Assembly: GCA_006226685.1 (NCBI GenBank) | Contig: SBGG01000067.1 | Location: 1-64,000, forward strand | DNA from: Sphingomonadales bacterium | GTDB lineage: Bacteria; Pseudomonadota; Alphaproteobacteria; Sphingomonadales; Sphingomonadaceae | Direction: 5' to 3' | Length of the DNA: 64,000 nucleotides | In this document: piece after piece, positions 50,697-59,300 of the stretch | Position numbering within the stretch: position 1 is the stretch's first letter | Layout of the letters: the number at the start of each line of letters is the position of its first letter | Program-made: the position numbers and the translations under genes | Notes under the pieces: generated by a model | The model's input: the letters and a program-made list of their open reading frames with translations, nothing else | Told to the model about the DNA's origin: nothing | Database searches by the model: none

Positions 50697-51281
50697 TCAG
50701 CCGACGGCTATGTCGTCCCGCCCGGGATCGGCGTCAGGCCGATCCGCATCGACGCGTTCGGAGGAGCGTTCGGGCTCGATCGCGCGGGACAGCAAAACCA
50801 CCGCGCGCGCCAGACGTTTTTCCATGGTGGACAGACTTATCCCCAGCTCACGGGCGATCTCGCGCGGAGGCTGCCCGTCAAACTTCCGCCGCACCAGCAC
50901 GGCACGGCACCGTTCGGGCATGACCGCCAGCGCATGACGAACCCGCGCGACCATGTCCTTGCCGGCGGCGACCCGAAACTGACAGGGCGCCTCATCGGCG
51001 ATGTCGAAATCCTCAATGTCGGAAATGCGCTGAAACTCTATGATCTTGGCGCGGCGCAATCGCTCGATCGACATATTGCGCAACATCCGCAGCACATAAT
51101 GCCGGGGATTACGGATCGAAGCCCAGCCGTCGGACGCATACAGCCATGCATAGGCCTCTTGCACCAGATCATGCGCGGCATCGGCATCGCGCTCGAAACG
51201 CCTCGCAGCCTCCACGAAGCTGGCTTCATGTGGCAGGATATTGTCAATGAACCAGCGATCAATCGGGCGCAGGGCAGACAT
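50697..51281 (-). CDS. ECF-type RNA polymerase sigma factor (FecI-like)
   Basis: AHDLVQEAYAWLYASDGWASIRNPRHYVLRMLRNMSIERLRR, LAVMPERCRAVLVRRKFDGQPPREIARELGISLSTMEKRLARAV. Confidence 0.9.
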   Translation of the reverse strand: MSALRPIDRWFIDNILPHEASFVEAARRFERDADAAHDLVQEAYAWLYASDGWASIRNPRHYVLRMLRNMSIERLRRAKIIEFQRISDIEDFDIADEAPCQFRVAAGKDMVARVRHALAVMPERCRAVLVRRKFDGQPPREIARELGISLSTMEKRLARAVVLLSRAIEPERSSERVDADRPDADPGRDDIAVG

Positions 51282-51442
51282 CGGACTCGACGCGGCAGTG
51301 AGAGAGAAGCCGCAGCTAATCGGCGATTATTGCGTTACGGTGACGATAGGGAAGATTCCTCAGATCCGTTCAATCGGCGGATTCCGGTCATCAAGGCGCG
51401 ATACGCCCTTCCCGCGCGGCTATGCGCACCCTTGCGGGAACA

Positions 51443-52093
51443 TCAGGTCAGGTTTCGCTTCTGGGCCTCTATCGCCGCCTCGGCGCGGGAAGATACGTCA
51501 AGCTTGCGGTAAATGGATTTCAGATGATCGCGCACCGTATGGGTGCTGATCCGCAATTGCCCCGCAACCTCGCGCGCGCGCAGCCCCCGGCCGGTCAGCG
51601 ACAGCACCTCGCGCTCGCGATCGGTCAGCGGGTCGTCCGCCTGATCCTGTTGCGGGCGGAAGCGCGCCAGCATCATCCGCGCGATCGCCGGTGACAGCGA
51701 CGGTTCCCCGATCATCAGCCGTTCGATACGAAAATGCAGCAATTCCGGCTCGGCATCCTTGATGAGATAGCCGTCCGCTCCCGCGGCCAGTGTCGCCTCC
51801 ACGCTGGAATGGTCATCCATCACGGTGACAGCGGCCACCACCATGTCGGGATTTGCCTTCAACCGTCGGATGATGTCCCAGCCGCGTCCGTCGGGCAGGT
51901 GCAGATCGACAAAGGCGAAATCGAAACCACGGTCGAGCATCACCATCGCTTCGGTGAAGGAACGCGCCTCGACGATCCCGTCGCCACCCTGCCCTTTCCC
52001 CGCCAGCACGGCACGGATCGCATCGGTCAGCAGGCGACGGGCGGGCTCCAGATCATCCACGACGAGGATGCGGGGATGGTCCTGAATGCTCAT
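51443..52093 (-). CDS. LuxR/NarL-type response regulator
   Basis: RILVVDDLEPARRLLTDAI, FAFVDLHLPDGRGWDIIRRL, LTDREREVLSLTGRGLRAREVAGQLRISTHTVRDHLKSIYRKLDVSSR. ATG at 52093 overlaps the kinase stop. Confidence 0.92.
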   Translation of the reverse strand: MSIQDHPRILVVDDLEPARRLLTDAIRAVLAGKGQGGDGIVEARSFTEAMVMLDRGFDFAFVDLHLPDGRGWDIIRRLKANPDMVVAAVTVMDDHSSVEATLAAGADGYLIKDAEPELLHFRIERLMIGEPSLSPAIARMMLARFRPQQDQADDPLTDREREVLSLTGRGLRAREVAGQLRISTHTVRDHLKSIYRKLDVSSRAEAAIEAQKRNLT

Positions 52094-54174
52094 TGCGCCA
52101 CCGGAACGGCAATGCTCACACGGAATCCGCACCCGGCATCGGCCTCGAAATCGAAATAGCCGCCGATCGCGGCCAGCCTTGCCCGCATGTTCCGCAGACC
52201 ATTGCCCAGTTTCAGCGTGCCGTCGAATCTTTGCCCGTTATCGGTGGCAACGATATACAAGCGCCCATTGTCCAGCCTCGCCCCGACAGACAGGCGTGTG
52301 CCGCCGGAATGCCGGATCATATTGGTCACAATCTCGCGCAATATGGATGTCAGCGCCTTTTGCTGTTGCGGTCCGGCCTCACCGGAAATGTCGACAAGCG
52401 GCCAGTCCAGTTCCATTCCAGCCGCCTCCAGCCGTTCGGCCGCTTCCGCCCGGCTGTCGGCCAGAATATTGCCCAGATCGCCCGCACTGCCTTCCTCGAC
52501 CGTCACGATGCTACGGACCTCGGCCAGCGAAGACCGCAGGACCAGCTTGAGGGCATCCGGATCGTCCAGCGTCAGGCCGGACATCAGGCGGGCGGCCAGA
52601 TCGTCATGCAGATCGCGCGAGATCCGGCTGCGTTCGCTGCGCACCCCCTGCCGGAAGGCCTCCTGCTGCCGCTGCAGGCTGGAGGCAAGGTCGATCAGCC
52701 GCATGGCCAGCTGGCGGTCACGCCCCTGAAACAGGCGCGTACCCCGGTTCTTGTATCGCAACCGCATCGCCGGACAATCGATCGCGGCAGGCAGAAGCAG
52801 CACCATGCCTTCCTCCGCGATCACGACATCCCCCGACAGGCCGGGCGGCGCATCCTCTATCTGCAACGGCAGAAATGCCGTGCCGAACACGCCGCGCCAT
52901 TTGCGCGCACGTTCCCCGGTATCGCCGACCAATACGATATGCGCGACCTCCTCCAGCAGATCCTCGATACGGCTGTTGCCGAACAGCCAGCGCTGCACGA
53001 AACCGCGCCACGGCAGGTAGAAAAAGGGCAACACCAGCAACAGCGTGAGCACGGCCGCCCCGCTGAGCGAGCCCAGCACGGTGATAAGGGCGATGTCCAC
53101 GCCGATCAGCAGCAGGCCGAACGACACCGCACGGAACAGGGCGATCGCCCATTGCTCGCTCTGGAACAGGGCGGCACGGCGCAACCCCAGCGCCACGCCC
53201 AGATGCACGATCAGGAAGAAAGCAAAGCCATAGCTCTGATCGATCAGCGGTTCCGTTCCCAGCAGGACCGGCACGATCACCGTGCAGATGAACAACCCCG
53301 ATCCGATCAGCGTGGACACGCCCACCCAGCGTATCGCCGCGCGCTGCAACGGATTTTTGCGTGAACAGACGAACTGCGCGACGACGGCCAGCAGGATCAG
53401 CAGCATCTCCACCGCTGTAATCAGCGGCACCTCATTAGCGGGCGCACCGAGCCGGTCGAACAGGCCAAGCCCATACCAGCCGCCGAAAACCAGCGGCACC
53501 ATGAGCAGAATACGCGCCGGCATCAACCGGACCGGATAGACCAGAAACAGGCAGATCATCGCCACGCCATAGGTGGTCGCGCCAAGGCCGTTGATATTGG
53601 CCAGCAGGAGGAAAAGCGGTTTGGGGAGGGCCAGCCAGCGCGTGCTGTAAAGCGCGGCCGTAATGGCGGACAGCCACACGCCCAGCCCGGCAATGCCGAA
53701 CAGCCGGTTGGGCAAGGCACGCGGCCGCAATGCCCAGATCCAGGCGGAGACCACGAAAATCGCAAAGCCGATCAGCAATTGCAGCCAATATTCAAAGGGA
53801 AGCGTGGCCGAAGGGGTCAGCGCCTCTCCGCTTCCCGGTTCCCGCAGCCACCGGGCAAAAGCGTCCTGCCGCGCGAAAAATTCCCGTTGCTGATCGTAAC
53901 TCTCGATGATGTCGGGTTCGGGAATCAGGTCCGACGCCCGCATGACATGAGGCGCGCCTTTCAGCGTCAAAGATCTAGCGGGACCGGCCGCGACCTGCCC
54001 CCCGGCATCCAGCATCCGGACCTGCCCGTCCACGGCGACCAGCCGCTCGGCATAGCGCGGTTGCAGGAAGGCGATAGCCGTCAGGATGATGGACAGAAGC
54101 AGGCCCGCGGCAAGGGTGAAGGAGAGCAAAACACCCGGCATCGCCCGAATATGGTTTCGAAAGATAGTCGGCAT
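52090..54174 (-). CDS. Membrane sensor histidine kinase (HisKA_3 / NarL-partner type)
   Basis: Multiple TM helices, phosphoacceptor SERSRISRDLHDDLAARLMSGL, HATPase REIVTNMIRHSGGTRLSV...NGLRNMRARLAAIGGYFDFEADAGCGFRVSIAVP. ATG at 54174. Confidence 0.9.
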   Translation of the reverse strand: MPTIFRNHIRAMPGVLLSFTLAAGLLLSIILTAIAFLQPRYAERLVAVDGQVRMLDAGGQVAAGPARSLTLKGAPHVMRASDLIPEPDIIESYDQQREFFARQDAFARWLREPGSGEALTPSATLPFEYWLQLLIGFAIFVVSAWIWALRPRALPNRLFGIAGLGVWLSAITAALYSTRWLALPKPLFLLLANINGLGATTYGVAMICLFLVYPVRLMPARILLMVPLVFGGWYGLGLFDRLGAPANEVPLITAVEMLLILLAVVAQFVCSRKNPLQRAAIRWVGVSTLIGSGLFICTVIVPVLLGTEPLIDQSYGFAFFLIVHLGVALGLRRAALFQSEQWAIALFRAVSFGLLLIGVDIALITVLGSLSGAAVLTLLLVLPFFYLPWRGFVQRWLFGNSRIEDLLEEVAHIVLVGDTGERARKWRGVFGTAFLPLQIEDAPPGLSGDVVIAEEGMVLLLPAAIDCPAMRLRYKNRGTRLFQGRDRQLAMRLIDLASSLQRQQEAFRQGVRSERSRISRDLHDDLAARLMSGLTLDDPDALKLVLRSSLAEVRSIVTVEEGSAGDLGNILADSRAEAAERLEAAGMELDWPLVDISGEAGPQQQKALTSILREIVTNMIRHSGGTRLSVGARLDNGRLYIVATDNGQRFDGTLKLGNGLRNMRARLAAIGGYFDFEADAGCGFRVSIAVPVAQ

Positions 54175-54199
54175 AGGCAATCCGGACCTGCTGGAAAAA

Positions 54200-54229
54200 T
54201 GACGGTGGAGCCCCGGGGCTCCACCGTCA
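54200..54229 (-). terminator. 30-bp perfect palindrome followed by a T tract in the leader of the kinase/regulator operon
   Basis: tgacggtggagccccggggctccaccgtca; on the minus strand followed by TTTTTCC about 20 nt before the kinase ATG. Confidence 0.55.
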
Positions 54230-54341
54230 AGAACAAGCTGCCCCCTTCTGGGTCGCAAAGAGCGGGGACACCCGGCAGGAACCGTGTTGCGACGGTTCAT
54301 ACACCACCGCACAAAGCATTTTTCAGGGCATCGACACATCC

Positions 54342-54389
54342 CCCATTTGCGGGAGACCTCATTTGAGGGAAGCCCCATTTGAGGCCCCC
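54342..54389. repeat. Three imperfect 16-bp direct repeats (iterons)
   Basis: cccatttgcgggagac / ctcatttgagggaagc / cccatttgaggccccc, exact 16-bp period. Confidence 0.6.
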
Positions 54390-54425
54390 CATCCAGATTC
54401 GGTTGGTTTGAAAGCAGACCACGGC

Positions 54426-54465
54426 GTGACAGTCTCCGGCGGCCTGTCACCTGATCCGCATCAGG
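54426..54465. other. Two adjacent short hairpin-forming inverted repeats in the divergent intergenic region
   Basis: gtgacag-tctccggcggc-ctgtcac (54426-54450) and cctgat-ccgc-atcagg (54450-54465). Confidence 0.4.
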
Positions 54466-54529
54466 GAAAAACCCGCACCGGACGGACAGACCATAGGCGT
54501 AAGCACCGGTTCCTGATTATGATCGCGCG

Positions 54530-55555
54530 ATGTTCAACAGACGTTCGATCCTCGGAGGCATGAGCGGGGCCATGGCCGCTCTATCCCTCCCCCTTTCGGC
54601 CGCAACCCGGCCGACCGCCCTGCCCTCCCACATGCCCCCGCGTCTGCATAGCGAAGACAGGGTCGGCCTGATCGCCCCGGCCAGTTCGGATGACAATCCT
54701 TTTCACCTCGAATCCGCGCTGGCAACCATTCGCGGCATGGGACTGGTGCCGCAGGCGGGCCGGCATGTGTCGGACATTTACGGCTATCTGTCGGGTACGG
54801 ACCGGGACAGGGCGGCGGACATCAACGCCATGTTCGCGGATGACGGCATCCGCGCCATTTTCGCGATACGCGGCGGCTGGGGCAGCGCGCGCCTGCTCCC
54901 GCTGCTCGACTGGGATCTCATCCGGGCGCATCCGAAACTGCTCATCGGTTTCAGCGACGTGACCGCACTGCACCTTGCCTTTGCCGCGCGCGCGGGATTT
55001 CCCACGCTTCACGCGCCCAATGCGGACAATCTCTGGGACAGCATCAGCTGGGCCAGTTTCTGGCGAATGGCCTTCAGTGGAGAAACGCCGCGCCTCGGCC
55101 AGCCCGAAGCGCAGGAACCACCATCCCATGTCACGATCCGGCCCGGCAAGGCAAAGGGGCGGCTGCTGGGCGGCAACCTTACCATCTTGTCCACATTAAT
55201 GGGCACGCCCTGGCTGCCCGATTTCGATGGCGCCATCCTCTTTCTGGAGGATGTGGGAGAGGCCGAATATCGCATCGACCGGATGCTGAACCAGCTCGCG
55301 CTCGGCGGCATATTGGACCGGCTGGCGGGAATCATCTTCGGCCAGTGCACGCGATGCGCCAATGACGTGCCCGACTATGCGGGCTTCACCGTGCCGGAGA
55401 TCGTCGACCATTATCTGTCGCCGCTGGGCATAGCCGCCTTTTCCGGCGCCAATATCGGCCATATCCGGAACCAGCTCTGCCTGCCCGTCGGCGCCGATGT
55501 GGAAATGGACGCCGATGCCGGCACGATCCGCCTGTTGCAGCCGATCGTGGCATGA
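54530..55555 (+). CDS. S66 family peptidase (LD-carboxypeptidase / MccF-like), exported with twin-arginine-like signal
   Basis: MFNRRSILGGMSGAMAALSLPLSAA; AIRGGWGSARLLPLLDW (nucleophile Ser), LFLEDVGEAEYRIDRML (Glu), GHIRNQLCLPVG (His). Confidence 0.9.
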   Translation: MFNRRSILGGMSGAMAALSLPLSAATRPTALPSHMPPRLHSEDRVGLIAPASSDDNPFHLESALATIRGMGLVPQAGRHVSDIYGYLSGTDRDRAADINAMFADDGIRAIFAIRGGWGSARLLPLLDWDLIRAHPKLLIGFSDVTALHLAFAARAGFPTLHAPNADNLWDSISWASFWRMAFSGETPRLGQPEAQEPPSHVTIRPGKAKGRLLGGNLTILSTLMGTPWLPDFDGAILFLEDVGEAEYRIDRMLNQLALGGILDRLAGIIFGQCTRCANDVPDYAGFTVPEIVDHYLSPLGIAAFSGANIGHIRNQLCLPVGADVEMDADAGTIRLLQPIVA

Positions 55556-55601
55556 GACATCCGGTAACCTGGAAATGGAGACGCCCCCCTCCGCGAAGCC
55601 C

Positions 55602-55771
55602 TTAGGGCGGATCGACATTGCCCTCCGGTCGCCTTCGGCCCCAGCCCTGGCGGCCTGTAAATGGCGCTTTCGCGCGCTTCCGGTGCTCACCTACCTTGAG
55701 TACGCTCCGCTCCGGATCACGCAAAATCACCATTTTCAGCTCGTCATCTTCTGAATGTCGATCCGCCCTAA
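55602..55771. mobile_element. MITE-like non-coding element, 170 bp, with perfect 18-bp terminal inverted repeats
   Basis: Left end ttagggcggatcgacatt, right end aatgtcgatccgccctaa. TA dinucleotides at both ends would fit a TA target duplication. No transposase ORF inside. Confidence 0.75.
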
Positions 55772-56238
55772 CGCGCGGATTCCCGTACCGTTTCCATGGC
55801 GACAAAGGTCGAGGTGCTGGCCACATGCGGCAGGCCTGAAATTTTTTCGCCCAGAACCGTGCGATATCTACGAATGTCGGCGGTGCGGACCTTGAGCAGA
55901 TAATCGAAGCTGCTGGCGATCATGTGACATTCTTCTACCTCAGAAATCCGGCGCACCGCAGCGTTGAACTCCTTGAGCGCCTCCTCGCGCGTATCCGAAA
56001 GCTTGACCTCGGCGAAGGCGACATGATCCAGCCCGAGCTTTGCCGGATCGACGATCGCACGAAAGCCAACGATGACCCCGCTTTCGACCAGACGACGAAC
56101 ACGCTGCTGACAGGGTGTTTTGGACAAACCGACCTGCTGGGCAAGATCGGTGAAGGTGATGCGGCCATCCTTGCGGAGGACAGCGACGATCTTGCGATCG
56201 AATTCATCCATATCGACTACGAAAACGTCTTTTTCCAT
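55768..56238 (-). CDS. putR: Lrp/AsnC family regulator, probably of proline utilisation
   Basis: MDEFDRKIVAVLRKDGRITFTDLAQQVGLSKTPCQQRVRRLVESGVIVGFRAIVD; divergent from putA. Confidence 0.88.
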   Translation of the reverse strand: MEKDVFVVDMDEFDRKIVAVLRKDGRITFTDLAQQVGLSKTPCQQRVRRLVESGVIVGFRAIVDPAKLGLDHVAFAEVKLSDTREEALKEFNAAVRRISEVEECHMIASSFDYLLKVRTADIRRYRTVLGEKISGLPHVASTSTFVAMETVRESAR

Positions 56239-56339
56239 ATAAATCACCTAATTATGGACAAAATATAAGTCCTTTTTCTGATTTTATAGCGCAAAATAAG
56301 GAAAATCGCCATCATCGGCTGGAGTATGCTGTCCGCATC

Positions 56340-59300
56340 ATGTCCATGCAACCACTCTTTGCCTCTTTCGCGCCGCCGGTGCGCGAGCCGTCCCCGCTCC
56401 GCCGGGCGATTACCGCCGCCTATCGCAGGCCCGAATCCGAATGTCTGGCACCACTGCTCGATCAGGCAGTCCTGCCTGTCGAAACACGGGATGCGATCGC
56501 GCAAACCGCCCGCGCGCTCATCACCACGCTGCGAGCCAGAAAGCAGGGCAGCGGCGTCGAGGAACTGGTTCAGGAATTCTCACTATCCAGTCAGGAAGGC
56601 GTCGCCCTGATGTGCCTTGCCGAGGCGCTGCTGCGTATTCCCGACACCGCAACCCGTGACGCGCTGATCCGTGACAAGATCGCGGGAGGGGACTGGCGCG
56701 CGCATCTCGGCGAAAGCCGGTCGCCGTTCGTCAACGCCGCGACCTGGGGGCTGGTGGTGACCGGCAAACTGGTCGGCAGCGTCAACGATCGCGGACTGGG
56801 TGCGGCGCTGACCCGCCTGATTGCCCGGTCGGGCGAACCGGTAATCCGTCGCGCCGTCGATCTGGCGATGCGGATGATGGGCGAACAGTTCGTGACCGGC
56901 GAAACGATCGAACAGGCGCTCAAACGCGCCCGCAAGCTGGAAGCCAAGGGCTTCGCCTATAGCTATGACATGCTGGGCGAGGCCGCGACCACCGCAGCGG
57001 ATGCGGCGCGCTATTATGACGATTATGAACGCGCGATCCATGCGATCGGCAAGGAATCGGCCGGGCGTGGCATTTATGCGGGACCGGGCATTTCGATCAA
57101 ATTATCGGCGATCCATCCGCGTTACGCACGATCGCAGGCGGACCGGGTGATGCGCGAACTGCTGCCGAGAGTGAAGGCGCTGGCTCTGCTCGCCAAATCC
57201 TATGACATCGGCGTCAACATAGACGCCGAGGAAGCCGACCGCCTCGAACTCTCGCTCGACCTGCTCGAAAGCCTCGCGCTCGACCCCGACCTTGCCGGAT
57301 GGAACGGGCTGGGGTTCGTGGTGCAGGCCTATGGCAAGCGCTGCCCCTTCGTCATCGACTGGCTGATCGATCTTGCGCGGCGCGCGGGGCGCCGGATCAT
57401 GGTCCGCCTCGTCAAGGGGGCCTATTGGGACACGGAAATCAAGCGGGCGCAGGTGGATGGCCTCGCCGGTTTTCCCGTCTATACCCGCAAGGTCCACACC
57501 GACATTTCCTATATGGCCTGCGCCCGGAAACTATTGGCCGCACGCGACATAATCTTTCCCCAATTCGCGACGCATAATGCCCAGACGCTGGCTACCCTCT
57601 ATCATATGGCGGGTCCGGATTTCGCCCTTGGCGATTATGAGTTCCAATGCCTGCACGGCATGGGCGAACCGCTTTATGAACAGGTGGTCGGACAGAAAGC
57701 GCTGTCACCCCGGACAGACGGCAGCACTGCGGGAAAGACCGCCGGCCTGAACCGTCCCTGCCGGATCTATGCGCCAGTGGGCACACATGAAACCCTGCTG
57801 GCCTATCTGGTCCGCCGCCTGCTCGAAAATGGCGCCAACTCGTCCTTCGTCAACCAGATTCGCGACCCCGATGTGCCGATCGATACCCTGATCGCCGATC
57901 CGGTCGCGCAGGTTCAGGCCATGGCCGAACCGGGCCGCAAGCATGACCAGATCGCCCTTCCCGCCAACCTTTATGCCGATCGCCGCAATTCGGCGGGACT
58001 GGACCTGAGCGATGAAAATGCGCTGGCGGCGCTGGATGGCGCACTCCGGTTGAGCATCGATATGCACTGGACCGCCGGACAGGAAGGCCAGCCACGCCCG
58101 GTCCTCAATCCGGCGGATCACCGCGATGTAGTCGGCACGGTGCGCGAAATGTCCGTCGATCAGGCACGGGCCGCGACCGGCCGGGCCGCGAAATCCGGCT
58201 GGGGCACCGTCCCGGTGGCGGAGCGAGCGGCGATGCTGGAACGCGCGGCCGATGCCCTGCAGGCGCGCATGCCGGTCCTGATCGGCCTCATCATACGCGA
58301 AGCCGGGAAATCCGTGCCCAACGCCATTGCCGAGATACGCGAAGCCATCGATTTTCTGCGCTATTATGCGAAGGAGGCGCGCGCGACGCTGGGGAATACC
58401 GCCCCGCTCGGCCCCGTCGTGTGCATCAGCCCGTGGAATTTCCCGCTCGCCATCTTCATCGGGCAAGTGTCGGCGGCGCTGGCCGCGGGCAACCCGGTGC
58501 TCGCCAAACCCGCCGAGGAAACCCCGCTGATCGCCGCCGAGGGCGTCCGCCTGCTCCATGAGGCCGGCGTGCCCGAGGATGCGCTGCAGCTGATATGCGG
58601 TGCGGGCGATATCGGCGCCGCGCTGGTCGGGGCGCCGCAGACCGCAGGCGTCCTGTTCACCGGATCGACCGAAGTCGCGCGCCTGATCCAGAGGCAGCTT
58701 GCGGCACGACTGTCCGACAGAGGCAACCCCATCCCGCTGATCGCCGAAACCGGCGGCCAGAACGCGATGATCGTCGACAGCTCCGCCCTCCCCGAGCAGG
58801 TGGTGGCGGACGTGATCGCTTCCGCTTTCGACAGCGCCGGGCAGCGCTGCTCGGCATTGCGCATCCTGTGCCTGCAGGAAGACATTGCCGACCCCATGCT
58901 GGCCATGCTGAAGGGGGCCTTGCAGGAATTGCGCACCGGCCGCACCGATTGTCTGTCAACCGACATCGGCCCGGTCATCACCGCAGAGGCGAAGGAAGGG
59001 ATCGAACGGCATATCGCGGCCATGCGCGCGCGCGGCCATGCCGTCCATCAACAGGTCCTGCCGCCGGAAACCGGGCGCGGCACCTTCGTCCCCTCCACCA
59101 TCATCGAGCTTCCCGATCTGGCCGAGTTGAAACGGGAGGTGTTCGGGCCGGTGCTGCATGTGATCCGGTATCGGCGGGAGAGGCTGGACGAACTGATCGA
59201 CGCGATCAACGCCACCGGATATGGCCTGACCTTCGGCCTCCACACCCGTCTCGACGAGACGGTCGAGCATATCACCAGCCGGGTGAAGGCCGGAAATCTC

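Noticed and set aside
54450-54470. acctgatccgcatcaggg resembling part of a TPP riboswitch
   Set aside because: Lacks the CTGAGA and other conserved THI-box elements, and the flanking genes are not thiamin-related.
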